NCBI GenBank assembly: GCA_964586595.1
Contig: CAZPHB010000008.1
Coordinates: 1 to 64,000, forward strand
Source of the DNA: REEB481 sp964586595
GTDB taxonomy: Bacteria > Bacteroidota > Bacteroidia > NS11-12g > UBA955
Direction: 5' to 3'
DNA: 64,000 nucleotides
The notes beneath the pieces were generated by a model that saw nothing but the letters and a program-made list of their open reading frames with translations, made no database searches and was not told the DNA's origin. Both the position numbers and the translations under genes were made by a program. Below, in pieces: positions 1 through 9,138 of the stretch (its first letter is position 1; each line of letters begins with the position of its first letter).

Positions 1-1006
1 CCATCCACATTTCCTCCCCTTTCAGATTTAATGCGGAAGGAAAATTCTCTTCAAACAAGGCGCCGGTGCCCAGGCCCTGATGCAAAGGATTCTGGTATTC
101 GCCGCACCATTGGGCGATGGCGCTGAGGCCAATATTGCTTTCGAGGGCTGACGTGGCCCACCAGCCTGTGTTGTATTTACGCGCCTGTTGAATCCAGGCA
201 TCCGCCACCGAAAAGCCACCGATGAGCGTGGGTTTAAACACCAGATATGCTGGTCGGATGTGCTTGAAGATGCGCAGCGCGTCGCGTTCCGGATTCAGGC
301 CGATGAGTGCTTCGTCGAGTGCTACCGGAACCGGCGACTTCGCACATACTTCAGCCATCAGTTCATCGGCACCTGCGGGAACCGGCTGCTCGATGCTGTG
401 TAGGGAAAAGCGATTCAGGTCGCGGAGTTTTTCGAAGGCATCATCGGCGTTCCAGGCGCCGTTGGCATCTACGCGCAGTTCCAGTTTGTGCGGGTTGTAG
501 CGGCGGCGCAGGTCTTCCAGCAGGCGACATTCTTCATCGAAATCGAGCGCACCCACTTTGAGTTTCACGCAGCGAAATCCTGCTTCCGCCTTGGCGCAGG
601 CAGCCTGGAACATCGTGTCGCGGTCGGCCATCCAAACCAAACCATTGATGTTGATTCCGGCGGTGCCCCGGCTGAAGTTGTTTTCAAACAGAAGATCCGA
701 AACGCCCGTGTGTATTTGCCGGCTCAGGCATTCCAAAGCAAACTGCAGGGCGGGTAGTGTTTCGCGGTAGTTATAGTCACCTGTCAATAATTGAGACTGC
801 AGCATTTCTGTATCCTGCAGGGTGGCTTCCAGCAGCGCAACATGGTCTATACTCAGGTGCGGCAGTGGTGCGCATTCTGCACGGTAAGAAGTGCCATCCT
901 CGGCAATGAGTTCCAGCAGCCACAGTTCACGGGTTTGGTATGCGCCTTTGCTGGTGGCAGCCGGCTTCAGGAACCGAAGGCTGTGCTGTTGAACCTTTAA
1001 TAGCAT
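1..1006 (-). CDS. menC: o-succinylbenzoate synthase (MenC), 3' end outside window
   Basis: Enolase-superfamily enzyme that dehydrates SHCHC to o-succinylbenzoate in menaquinone synthesis. The frame stays open from an ATG at 1006 to the window edge, giving 335 visible residues; the C-terminus lies outside. Family residues are visible in order: the KLK motif with catalytic Lys150, metal ligands Asp180 (RVDANG), Glu206 (IEQP) and Asp231 (LDEA), second catalytic Lys258 (VFKP), and the TSALESNIGL segment near residue 290. The start lies 6 bases after the stop of menA, so the two form an operon. Function is secure from the ordered motifs; a dipeptide epimerase of the same superfamily is less likely given the menA neighbour. 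Confidence 0.93.
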   Translation of the reverse strand, partial: MLLKVQQHSLRFLKPAATSKGAYQTRELWLLELIAEDGTSYRAECAPLPHLSIDHVALLEATLQDTEMLQSQLLTGDYNYRETLPALQFALECLSRQIHTGVSDLLFENNFSRGTAGININGLVWMADRDTMFQAACAKAEAGFRCVKLKVGALDFDEECRLLEDLRRRYNPHKLELRVDANGAWNADDAFEKLRDLNRFSLHSIEQPVPAGADELMAEVCAKSPVPVALDEALIGLNPERDALRIFKHIRPAYLVFKPTLIGGFSVADAWIQQARKYNTGWWATSALESNIGLSAIAQWCGEYQNPLHQGLGTGALFEENFPSALNLKGEEMWM

Positions 1007-1012
1007 GTACGT

Positions 1013-1909
1013 TTAAACCAGGTGGCGCCAAACACCGATGATGAGGATCATGGCGAAGATGCTCAGGCTGAGCATTTTCAGTTCTTTGTTGTAGTCCATA
1101 CGTGCATCCTGGCTGATGCGGAAGTAACGCCAAAGATGAAGCCCGCCGAGCAGGAAAATCAGGATGGAGGGAATCAGGAAGGATGAACCGAAGCTGAGCA
1201 GTATCGGAATACAGAGTGCACTGCAGCCGCCTAAAACCAAGAGCAACTGGTAGCGGCGGGCAGCGGCGAATCCAAGGCGCACAGCCATGGTTTGTTTGTT
1301 GCTGAGGGTATCACCAACCAGGTCGCGGGTATTGTTTACGTGCAGCACAGCCGCCGACAGCAGTCCCATGGCCAGGGCACAAACAGCCACGCCGGCATTC
1401 AGTTGGTGTGTGTGCAGGAAATAGGTTCCGTTTACGGCGAACAAACCAAAAAACAACACCACGGCTATATCGCCGAGGCCGTAATAACCATAAGCGTGTT
1501 TTCCTGTAGTGTAGCGCACTGCTGCCCAGATGGAGGCGATCCCCGCAAGCAGCAGGCCGAATAATTCCTGCAAGCTGAGTGTGTCTGCGAGTGAAAGTGT
1601 AATGCAACCGGAAGTGAAGCTGATCAGGGACAACAGCAACAGGGCTGTTTTCATGGTTTCAGGCCTGATGTCGCCCGTGGTGAGCATGCGGTCGGCGCGG
1701 CCGGCGCTACGGTCGGTACCTTTCTTGAAGTCGCCGTAGTCGTTGGCGTAGTTGCTCAGCACCTGAAGCAACACAGCGGTAAGCAGGGCCATTACGGCAA
1801 GCACCGGGTTCATGTGCGGAAGCGCGAGGAAGCTGCCCAGCAAAACACCAGAAACAGCGAGTGGAAGGGTGCGCAGGCGCGCGGCTTTGATCCAGGGTGT
1901 GTAGCTCAT
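1013..1909 (-). CDS. menA: 1,4-dihydroxy-2-naphthoate polyprenyltransferase (MenA)
   Basis: UbiA-family integral membrane prenyltransferase that joins a polyprenyl chain to 1,4-dihydroxy-2-naphthoate, giving demethylmenaquinone. The 298-residue protein is the normal length and is hydrophobic throughout, with about eight or nine membrane segments. The first Asp-rich motif is at residues 53-66 (NYANDYGDFKKGTD); a second, VNNTRDLVGD, lies in the middle. The ATG at 1909 overlaps the stop of the upstream oxidoreductase gene by 4 bases (ATGA), and menC follows after 6 bases, so oxidoreductase-menA-menC is one translationally coupled unit. This implies that the organism uses menaquinone in respiration. 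Confidence 0.95.
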   Translation of the reverse strand: MSYTPWIKAARLRTLPLAVSGVLLGSFLALPHMNPVLAVMALLTAVLLQVLSNYANDYGDFKKGTDRSAGRADRMLTTGDIRPETMKTALLLLSLISFTSGCITLSLADTLSLQELFGLLLAGIASIWAAVRYTTGKHAYGYYGLGDIAVVLFFGLFAVNGTYFLHTHQLNAGVAVCALAMGLLSAAVLHVNNTRDLVGDTLSNKQTMAVRLGFAAARRYQLLLVLGGCSALCIPILLSFGSSFLIPSILIFLLGGLHLWRYFRISQDARMDYNKELKMLSLSIFAMILIIGVWRHLV

Positions 1910-3444
1910 TTGCTTTCGTGGTATTCCATTTCGGTATTGATGGCCCAGAGGTTCGATTTATCGTGAACTCCGGCAATAATATTATCTACAGCGGTCATGG
2001 CGGTGAGCATGCTGTGGTCGCTGTTGTTGTATTTGTGCATGCCGTTGCGGCCTATGGGAAAGAGGTTCTTAAATCCATCCAGAAAGGCGCGAACCGTTTC
2101 AAATTGTTCATAGGCACCGGTATAGGCGGGGTAGGTTTTTTTCATGCGCACCACAGTTCCATCCAATACATCTTTACGGTCAATGATGCCGATTTGTTCG
2201 AGTTCTGCTGCAGCGAACTGCTTCATCTCGTGGTCGTTCATGTTCCAGAGTTCATCGCCTTCCTGACAGAAGTATTCCAGACCCAGCCAAACGGTATCGG
2301 GATCTTTCACCAGCCAGGGACTCCAGTTGTTGAACACCTGCAAACGACCCAGGCGTACATCGCGTTCCTGGATATACACCCAGTTGTCGGGAATGGTTCC
2401 GGTACGCAGCTTCTTCAGTAGCAAACCCACGGTGATGAAGTCGCGGTATGGAAGCTGCGCGGAGGTTTGCCGCACCGTTTCAGGTATGTCGAAGCGCATG
2501 CCTGCAATCAGGTCTTTCACCGGCATGGTGGAAAATACATAATCGGCTTCAAAGGCATGTTCCTCGCCGACTGCATTGCGCGCAAAAACCTTGCTGAGGG
2601 TATCAGCGCTGCTGCGTTCCAGACCGCAAACCTCATGTTGCTTCAGGATGCTTCCGCCCCGCCTGGTAATTTCTTCGGCCACCAGTTCCCACAGTTGACC
2701 CGGTCCGAATTTTGGGTACAGAAAGCGTTCAATCAGCGAGGTTTCTGTTTGTTTCTGGCGCAGGTCTTTGCGCGGCGGTTTCAGGGCGTGTGCGATGGCT
2801 TTTCCAATGCTCAGACCCTTGATGCGTTGGGCGCCCCATTCCTTGGAAATCTCATGACACTGGAAGCCCCAAACCTTCTCGGTATAATCTTTAAAGAAGG
2901 TGAGGTACAATTCTTTTCCGAAGCGGTTAATGAAGAAGTCTTCCAGGCTTATTTCCGGCCTGATTGGAGCGAAGCGGGCACGCAGGTAGCTGAATCCGAT
3001 GCGCAGCATCCGGCGCAGGCCCAGGTGACGCATGGTTTCCGCACTCAGGCTGATGGGATATCGGAAGAACTTCCGCAGAAAATAAATACGGGAAACACGT
3101 TTGCGCACCAGCATCACCTGGTCTTCATGCTCCGGATTTGCGGTCCCTGTTTGGATGTGCGTTTGTTGACCGTGGTAGAAAATATCGGCTTCGCCGGAAG
3201 CCGTTTCTTCCACCGGAAGTTGTTGCAGCCACCATTGCATCACGCGGTCGCTCTTGCTGAAGAAGCGGTGACCGCCGATGTCCATGCGGTTGCCTTTGTA
3301 ATTGACTGTTTGTGAAATGCCCCCGATGTTGTCGGACGCTTCCAAAACAATGGGCACGATGTCGGTGCGCACGAGCAGCTCATAGGCAGCAGTAAGCCCT
3401 GCGGGTCCTGCACCGATGATGATGGCTGTTTTGCGTGCCTGCAC
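1906..3444 (-). CDS. FAD-dependent oxidoreductase, amine oxidase / UDP-galactopyranose mutase-like
   Basis: A 512-residue flavoprotein with an N-terminal dinucleotide-binding motif (IIGAGPAGL, residues 9-17) followed by a GGI..T and a DIGGHRFF segment, as in the NAD(P)-binding Rossmann / amine oxidase and UDP-galactopyranose mutase-like superfamily. The substrate is not evident from sequence. The start is GTG at 3444, because no ATG lies upstream in frame before the SDR stop. The gene is coupled by a 4-base overlap to menA, so a role near quinone or isoprenoid metabolism is possible, but homologues of this type also act on nucleotide sugars. There is no signal peptide, so it should be cytoplasmic. 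Confidence 0.75.
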   Translation of the reverse strand: MQARKTAIIIGAGPAGLTAAYELLVRTDIVPIVLEASDNIGGISQTVNYKGNRMDIGGHRFFSKSDRVMQWWLQQLPVEETASGEADIFYHGQQTHIQTGTANPEHEDQVMLVRKRVSRIYFLRKFFRYPISLSAETMRHLGLRRMLRIGFSYLRARFAPIRPEISLEDFFINRFGKELYLTFFKDYTEKVWGFQCHEISKEWGAQRIKGLSIGKAIAHALKPPRKDLRQKQTETSLIERFLYPKFGPGQLWELVAEEITRRGGSILKQHEVCGLERSSADTLSKVFARNAVGEEHAFEADYVFSTMPVKDLIAGMRFDIPETVRQTSAQLPYRDFITVGLLLKKLRTGTIPDNWVYIQERDVRLGRLQVFNNWSPWLVKDPDTVWLGLEYFCQEGDELWNMNDHEMKQFAAAELEQIGIIDRKDVLDGTVVRMKKTYPAYTGAYEQFETVRAFLDGFKNLFPIGRNGMHKYNNSDHSMLTAMTAVDNIIAGVHDKSNLWAINTEMEYHESK

Positions 3445-3464
3445 GTAGGTTCTTTTTTGTGCGT

Positions 3465-4250
3465 TTATAGGTTTGGGGTTCTTCCGCCATCCACCACCAC
3501 GTTGGTGCCTGTGATGTAGGCGGCCTGAGGTGAAGCCAGGAAAACAGCGGCATAAGCCACTTCATCAGGGCTTCCGAAGCGGCCGGCAGGGATTTCTGCC
3601 AGCATCTCACGGCGCACCGCTTCTTCTTCGTGTCCGGTTTTCAGGGCTTTATTGCTGATGATGCTGCTCAGGCGTTCTGTAGTGGTGGCGCCGGGCAGTA
3701 CGTTGTTTACGGTGATGCCGAATTTGGCGGTTTCGTTGGCCAGCGTTTTACTCCAGTTGCCCACGGCCGCGCGGATGGTATTGCTCACGCCGAGGTTGTG
3801 CAGCGGCACTTTTACCGAGGTACTGATGACGTTGATGATGCGGCCGTAGCCGGCTGCCGTCATTCCCGGGAGAAACTGCTGCGCGAGGGTGTGGTTGTTC
3901 AGCAAATGTTGGCTGAACGCATCGTGGAAGGCCTGATGGGTTGCCTGTGTGATGGGACCGGCCGGAGGTCCGCCGGTATTGTTCACCAGAATATGCACCT
4001 GGGTTTCTTCCGCAATGGCCGCAGCGGCTTCAGCAACACTGTGCGGTTGTGAAAAATCTGCGGTGAAAAATCGGTGGTGCTGGCCTGCCGGGCGGGGCAG
4101 TTCGTCGCAGGTTTGTTGCAAGGCTTCGCGGTTGCGCGCCAGCAGGATGATGTTGGCACCGGCATTGGCCATTTGCCTGGCGATGGCGCGTCCGATGCCC
4201 TGTGTGCTGCCGCATACCACAGCTGTTTTTCCGGAAAGATCGATGATCAC
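3465..4250 (-). CDS. SDR-family oxidoreductase with altered catalytic residues
   Basis: Classical short-chain dehydrogenase of 261 residues. The cofactor motif GSTQGIG is at residues 14-20 and the NNTGG turn at 90-94. The usual catalytic YxxxK is replaced: the equivalent positions read SNTIR, with Ser156 and Arg160, although Ser143 and the flanking helix are kept. This variant is known to me as a recurring SDR subgroup annotated as 3-oxoacyl-ACP reductase-like, so it may not be a standard reductase. I chose the GTG at 4250 (product begins with IIDLSGK) over another GTG at 4289, because a TATCTTCG promoter-like box lies at 4262-4255, only 4 bases upstream. The C-terminus is typical (ITGTNVVVDGG). 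Confidence 0.8.
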   Translation of the reverse strand: MIIDLSGKTAVVCGSTQGIGRAIARQMANAGANIILLARNREALQQTCDELPRPAGQHHRFFTADFSQPHSVAEAAAAIAEETQVHILVNNTGGPPAGPITQATHQAFHDAFSQHLLNNHTLAQQFLPGMTAAGYGRIINVISTSVKVPLHNLGVSNTIRAAVGNWSKTLANETAKFGITVNNVLPGATTTERLSSIISNKALKTGHEEEAVRREMLAEIPAGRFGSPDEVAYAAVFLASPQAAYITGTNVVVDGGRTPNL

Positions 4251-4294
4251 AGGGCGAAGATACACGCAGCGGCGCTTCAGGTTCACCACAAATG

Positions 4295-4325
4295 GAAACG
4301 CCCCCGGGTTGAGCGGAGGCGTTTC
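4295..4325 (-). terminator. weak hairpin terminator after the PKD/T9SS gene
   Basis: GAAACGCC (4295-4302) pairs with GGCGTTTC (4318-4325). The hairpin lies just downstream of the stop at 4342 on the minus strand and is followed by only a short T-poor tract, so it is a weak intrinsic terminator at best. It separates the T9SS block from the SDR gene. Confidence 0.4.
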
Positions 4326-4341
4326 TTCAGCAAATCACGGT

Positions 4342-6183
4342 TCAGCGCCTGATGATGCGCGTATATTGCTCATGGTCGTTGCCCTGCAGGCGCAGCAGAT
4401 ATTGACCTGGGGCAAGTGCACTCAGGTTCAGCACATGCTGTTTTTGTTGCTGTTCCGGCTTGAGGCGAAGGAACTCGCGACCAGTCAGGTCTGTGACCAG
4501 AATGAGGTTCAGCGAAGCGCTTCCTTCCACAAACAAGTGATTTCCAGCGGGGTTGGGGAATACGCGGAACGCTGCTTGTTCCAAAGAGTTCACACCGGTG
4601 GCTTTGGGATTGATTTCCATGCTTGTGGTATCGCAGGCACAAGGCGGGTTGCACACCACCAGGGTTACGTTGCGCAGGGAATCAGAGGAAAAAGTATAAG
4701 TGGGATTTTGCCTGTTGCTGTTGTTTCCGTCACCAAAATCCCAGAACCATGTTTTGGCATTTTGGGCGCTGTCTTTAAATCGGAAGGTGTTGCCATTTTG
4801 TGAATAGCCAAACTTGGCAACAGGTTGCCGGCGTACATACAGGTTGATGGAGGCTTGAGCGCTGCATCCAAAAGTGTTGGCAGCGGTAAGGGTGTATCGG
4901 GTATCTACATTTGGTTTAGCGTTGAAGAACGAGGTGGTGGCATTGCCCGGAGTCCAGGAAAAGGTGCTCAATCCGTTGCCGGTGGACTGCAAACGGATGG
5001 AATCTCCGGCACACAAAAGGGTATCGGGAGCACTGATGCCCAACACAGGCGCGGTTCGGAAGAACACCTGCACCTGGGCAGCATTGGAACAACCCACGGT
5101 ATCGGTACCAATGACCAGGTATGTGGTGTTTTGTGTTGGGGAAGCAAACACGGTATCACCGGTGCTGGTATTTAAACCGGCTGCTGGCGACCAGGCATAG
5201 GTTTTTGCACCAATGGCAACCAGTTTAACGGGAGCTCCGCCTTGGCAAAAGTTCGCGTTTCCGGGCAATACCGCTACATTGGGCCTTGAAGTTGAAAGAA
5301 CATTCATGGCAAACACCGAAGTGGTATCTGTGAGCAATGAACCCATGCAGGTCAACACGCAGCGGTAGTAGCGCGTGGCGGTAATCAGTCCTGTGGAAAC
5401 CGAAGTGGTTCCGGTTCCGAAGTTGGTCCACGGGCCGGTGGCTGAACTTGCGTTCTGCCATTGGTAAATCAACCCGGTGTATGTGGTGACCAGCCCATTC
5501 AGGTTGAGCGTAGCTGTTCCGCTTCCTCCGCAAATATTTTGTGTTGTTGAACTGATGCTTGCTCCGCTTGGCTTGCCGCTGCACTCCATGGGATAAGTAT
5601 CCCACCAGAAACTGTCGAGGTAGATGTTGTAACCCGCTTGACCTATGGCTTTGATCATGATGTAATTGGCATTTCCATTATAGGCTGCGGGGATGTTAAA
5701 ACTGTAACGATACCAGCCGTTTGCAATTTGCGTGTCGGGAACGGCATAACGCGAGTAGCGTGCAACGGTTCCAAGGCATTGCGCACCGCTGAGACTGGCA
5801 GCGGTATTCACATACACGCTGATGCTGTCGCCGGTTTTGCTGATGCTGTCGCGGTACATGTAGAAACGCACGCTGGGCGTATTGCTGCCGCGCAGGCGGT
5901 AATCGGCGGCGGGCAGGGCCAGTGTTTGCATGGTATTGGCGGCAACTCCGCGGGCGCTGTAACGCGCGAAGGCGTTCCCAAATTTGGCGGCAGTTACTGT
6001 GGGGAATGTACTGTTGGTGGCGCGCCCCCAACGGTTGATGCTGGTGCTTACGGCCGACCAGCCGGTAGGTGGAAACGTTGTTGCTTCGAAATTTTGAACG
6101 TTGATGACCTGTTGGGCCTGAAGCGTACTGGAAAGTATAGAAAGCAGGCAAGCTCCTGCGATGAAGTATTTGGTTGCGGTCAT
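4342..6183 (-). CDS. secreted PKD-domain protein with T9SS C-terminal sorting domain
   Basis: A 613-residue exported protein. A signal peptide is visible (ending STLQAQ near residue 24). The N-terminal 200 residues look like a beta-sandwich (jelly-roll type), followed by Ig-like repeats around residues 200-440. A PKD domain follows near residues 455-530, shown by the WFWDFGDGN motif. The last 70-75 residues form a T9SS sorting domain (FRVFPNPAGN and an LSALAPGQYLL strand). The protein is probably attached to or released from the cell surface; no enzymatic domain was seen, so an adhesion or structural role is an inference. It is the last gene of the minus-strand T9SS block. Confidence 0.85.
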   Translation of the reverse strand: MTATKYFIAGACLLSILSSTLQAQQVINVQNFEATTFPPTGWSAVSTSINRWGRATNSTFPTVTAAKFGNAFARYSARGVAANTMQTLALPAADYRLRGSNTPSVRFYMYRDSISKTGDSISVYVNTAASLSGAQCLGTVARYSRYAVPDTQIANGWYRYSFNIPAAYNGNANYIMIKAIGQAGYNIYLDSFWWDTYPMECSGKPSGASISSTTQNICGGSGTATLNLNGLVTTYTGLIYQWQNASSATGPWTNFGTGTTSVSTGLITATRYYRCVLTCMGSLLTDTTSVFAMNVLSTSRPNVAVLPGNANFCQGGAPVKLVAIGAKTYAWSPAAGLNTSTGDTVFASPTQNTTYLVIGTDTVGCSNAAQVQVFFRTAPVLGISAPDTLLCAGDSIRLQSTGNGLSTFSWTPGNATTSFFNAKPNVDTRYTLTAANTFGCSAQASINLYVRRQPVAKFGYSQNGNTFRFKDSAQNAKTWFWDFGDGNNSNRQNPTYTFSSDSLRNVTLVVCNPPCACDTTSMEINPKATGVNSLEQAAFRVFPNPAGNHLFVEGSASLNLILVTDLTGREFLRLKPEQQQKQHVLNLSALAPGQYLLRLQGNDHEQYTRIIRR

Positions 6184-6251
6184 GAGTTCGTGTTGTGTTG
6201 GTCTTAGACGCCGAATTTGTCAATTGGTTGCCTTTTTAATGGTGTTATTCA

Positions 6252-7445
6252 TCACTTCTTGCAAATGGGCAAGACGGTTGACAAACCTATCCCCTCCATA
6301 AACAGTCGGTAACAACCCGATTTCAGGGATGCTAAATCCATGGATTCAATACAGCTTCCTTCCATGATAATTCTTCCGGAGTCATCCATGATCAGGAAGC
6401 GATGGTAGCGTTCCGGTTGACTCAGGTGCAGCACGTCCTGGAAGGGGTTTGGCCAAACGCGTAACGCTTCCGGAATGTTGATTTGTGAAGTTTCAAGTGG
6501 AAACATGCCGCTGCGCACCAGGAGCACATCATTGCGGCGCGTTTTGGCACTATAAGAGGTGATGCCGTAGCGACTATCAAGGTACCAGGCATTGCCGGTT
6601 TGGTTCGGCAGCGTAGTGGAAGACCAGAATTTCCGGTTACCGGTGAAGTTCAGCAACTTATTGCTGATGCAGGGAAGCACCAAACCCTGGTCGCTGAGCG
6701 ACTGCAACTCCTTGATGTTCGGCAACCGCCAGTCGCTGTAACCGGCTGCGTTGGATGTATCAGCACAACCCAATGCCTGTTCCCAAGTGATGCTGTCGCG
6801 GTGGAGTTGTTTGAACCAGGTTAAACCTGTGAGCAAGTCTGTTGCAGTACCATCGGCGTTATCCTGAATCCGATTGGCAACAACCTGTGGCGTAAAGTCC
6901 GACCTCACAGCCCGAATCTGGAATCGTTTACTTCCGCCGGCGCTGATGGTTTCAGTTTTTTGATGATTGCCTGCCCCGCCTCCTGCATTGGTGACCCAAA
7001 TCCGATTGCTGTCGTTGGCCTGACGGTTGGAAGTCCACCAGTATTCAGCGGCCGATTTTGGGAAAATGGCAACATCAAGGGCAGGGTTTGTTTTTTGGTG
7101 GTTCAGGATGCTGTACGCTTCGAGGAGGCTCGGCATGCGCCAGTCGGTATATCCGCCAAGGGTCAGGGTATCGCAGTACACGCGGGCTCGTTCCACCGTC
7201 ATTTCCGGACCATCCACCCGCTGCCACATCAACCCGGTAACGGTATCGGTAGCTGTTCCATCGGGGTTGATGATAAAAAATGGCGCATTGATTTTGTAAT
7301 CTGCATCTTCACCGGGTGAGGTGGTATAACTCGTTTCCTGGCCCGTGTCGGGCAGACGTTTCATCGTTTTTAGCCATTGCTGTGCCTGCAGGCAGGGGCC
7401 GCCAAAAGCCAGCAGCAGCGCGCATGCCAGGTGTTTACTGTTCAT
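6252..7445 (-). CDS. secreted Lcl (DUF1566) domain protein with T9SS tail
   Basis: A 397-residue exported protein with two copies of the Lcl/DUF1566 domain, near residues 60-180 and 195-300. Each carries the GLMWQR or GLTWFK segment and a YTDWRMPS or YSDWRLPN motif, typical of bacterial surface and collagen-like adhesins. The start is the ATG at 7445, which opens a signal peptide ending in LQAQ; an upstream in-frame start at 7562 would add a non-signal extension. The start overlaps the stop of the YHYH gene by 4 bases. The C-terminus has a T9SS-type tail (LRVWPNPFQD onward), although the last strand ends in an unusual PICKK. Function is unknown beyond surface location. Confidence 0.8.
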   Translation of the reverse strand: MNSKHLACALLLAFGGPCLQAQQWLKTMKRLPDTGQETSYTTSPGEDADYKINAPFFIINPDGTATDTVTGLMWQRVDGPEMTVERARVYCDTLTLGGYTDWRMPSLLEAYSILNHQKTNPALDVAIFPKSAAEYWWTSNRQANDSNRIWVTNAGGGAGNHQKTETISAGGSKRFQIRAVRSDFTPQVVANRIQDNADGTATDLLTGLTWFKQLHRDSITWEQALGCADTSNAAGYSDWRLPNIKELQSLSDQGLVLPCISNKLLNFTGNRKFWSSTTLPNQTGNAWYLDSRYGITSYSAKTRRNDVLLVRSGMFPLETSQINIPEALRVWPNPFQDVLHLSQPERYHRFLIMDDSGRIIMEGSCIESMDLASLKSGCYRLFMEGIGLSTVLPICKK

Positions 7446-9133
7446 GGTTGTATTACTACCCTTTTCACGGCGCGGCCCGATTGGGTTTCCAAACACAACA
7501 GGTATAATCCGCTGCGAAATCCATGAAGATTTATAGTTCCAACAAAAGCGTTTTGCTGCCACACCACGCGACCATTGAGGTCGGCAATGACTATGTTCTT
7601 GATGTCGGCTTGGCGGATGCCTGCTCGGAGGGATAAGGTTAGCGTTTGTGCCGTCGGATTGGGATATGCCTCAAATACGCTGCCCGCATGGAGGTATTTG
7701 ATTCCCGTTGGCATCATACACGGGGGCTTGCCCTGATAGTTTGAAGTGGTTTTTCCGGAAGATGTATAGAAATCGTAGGTATAAGCTCCGGCGGAAGTCC
7801 ATTGATATACCACCGAATCGGTGGCGCCATTGAGCGTATAAATGAGGGTATAGCCGGTGCTGCCATTCGGGTGGAAACCAGTAATGGTTGCACCTTTCAG
7901 CGGTGTGAGCGCAGGACGAACACCTTTAGCAGCCGGTTGAGGAATAATCTGCAGGGTGGTATCTTCCGTAACCACACCGGCCATCTGGCCTATCATGTAG
8001 GGTGCTGCGGCGCTGCCGTGGTAATGGTATCGACCGTCGGGGCCCCAGTGGCCGTGGTTGGCGTCGAGGGCTTTCATGGCGCTGCCATCGGGTTCCTTCG
8101 CTCCATAAATGGCAAATCCGTCCAGCGCAAAGGCGATGGGTGTAATCGGACCACTTTGGTTTTCAAGGAACATCGGAGCCGTGTGGTAGTGATAGTCATC
8201 GGCCCGACCTGAATGACCGCCCCATTGGTCAAGTTGTCCATCCAAGAAGGCATCTATACCGGTATTGGTATATGGATTGAAGATGGGAATTCCGTTCGCA
8301 GCCAGGGCAATGGCACCGCGGAGGAAGTGCTTGTTGTTTACCGGAACCGGTATTGTTGCCATCACAGGGTTCAGTGGAATACTCCAGGCATTGGACCCGT
8401 TATAGCATTGTGGAAGAGGCACCTGCTGTTGCCAGGAGGTGATGCCTACCATCATATTGTGTGCAGGAATTCCATTGCTTTCAACGTAGAAATACTTTGT
8501 ATCCCAGCGTGTGGCCACAGAGGGCTTAAAGGGTGCAAAAGCAGAATCGAGGAACGCCGGGTTGGTTCCTGCTGAAGTCGCTTTCCGGGTTTTGACATTC
8601 CCCGCAAACAGCATCAGTCCCGAAACCAAGAACACGCCTAAAAGGGTAAGCATGGCGGCGCGGCCTGTGGGCAGCAGCTTTAAACTTGAAGTGGTGGTAT
8701 ATGCAATTTGGCTGCGCAAACGGTTCAAAACCAGACCCAGTATGAGGCCCGTTAGCGAGCCTGCAAGGCAAATCCATAGCCAGAAACCGGCAGAATCGGA
8801 ATTCGGCTGTTTCGCTGTGGTTTGGGAAATGGTTGGGGCCTTAACCGGCGCCAGTTTGTGTTTGTTAATGTGCCTGATGGCCGCCGCTTTTTGTTGGACA
8901 AACTTGCGGTCGCCCTCCGAGAGTTCGGTCAGTTTCAGGTTCACTGTGTGGCCGTTGGGGCGTTCCAGCACCACCTGATCTTCTCTGCTAAGCAGGAAGT
9001 AGGCATGCAGGTGTTTGCCGTTTTTCAGGTGCCAGGCGCGGAGGCCCACTTTGTTGTGGCCGTTTCTGATGTCGTGTGCCTGCAGCGTGGTAACAGCGAA
9101 CAGTGTCAGGAGGAGGAAACGTATTCTTTTCAT
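7442..9133 (-). CDS. YHYH-domain protein with SHD1-like domain, two membrane segments and T9SS tail
   Basis: A 563-residue protein with an unusual architecture. Residues 1-20 are a signal peptide. Residues 28-80 resemble the SLA1 homology (SHD1) domain (RAWHLKNGK, then LSEGDRKFVQ). Two hydrophobic segments follow at about 116-139 and 159-178. The central part is a YHYH domain, recognised by the duplicated YHYH motif (DDYHYHTAP and GRYHYHGS). The last 75 residues are a T9SS sorting domain (FEAYPNPTAQ). YHYH proteins are poorly characterised. The two membrane segments inside a T9SS cargo are odd and raise the question of where it ends up. Confidence 0.82.
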   Translation of the reverse strand: MKRIRFLLLTLFAVTTLQAHDIRNGHNKVGLRAWHLKNGKHLHAYFLLSREDQVVLERPNGHTVNLKLTELSEGDRKFVQQKAAAIRHINKHKLAPVKAPTISQTTAKQPNSDSAGFWLWICLAGSLTGLILGLVLNRLRSQIAYTTTSSLKLLPTGRAAMLTLLGVFLVSGLMLFAGNVKTRKATSAGTNPAFLDSAFAPFKPSVATRWDTKYFYVESNGIPAHNMMVGITSWQQQVPLPQCYNGSNAWSIPLNPVMATIPVPVNNKHFLRGAIALAANGIPIFNPYTNTGIDAFLDGQLDQWGGHSGRADDYHYHTAPMFLENQSGPITPIAFALDGFAIYGAKEPDGSAMKALDANHGHWGPDGRYHYHGSAAAPYMIGQMAGVVTEDTTLQIIPQPAAKGVRPALTPLKGATITGFHPNGSTGYTLIYTLNGATDSVVYQWTSAGAYTYDFYTSSGKTTSNYQGKPPCMMPTGIKYLHAGSVFEAYPNPTAQTLTLSLRAGIRQADIKNIVIADLNGRVVWQQNAFVGTINLHGFRSGLYLLCLETQSGRAVKRVVIQP

Positions 9134-9138
9134 AGCGA

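Noticed and set aside
2467..3315. 282-codon plus-strand frame
   Set aside because: Shadow of the FAD oxidoreductase gene; composition is biased by the opposite strand.
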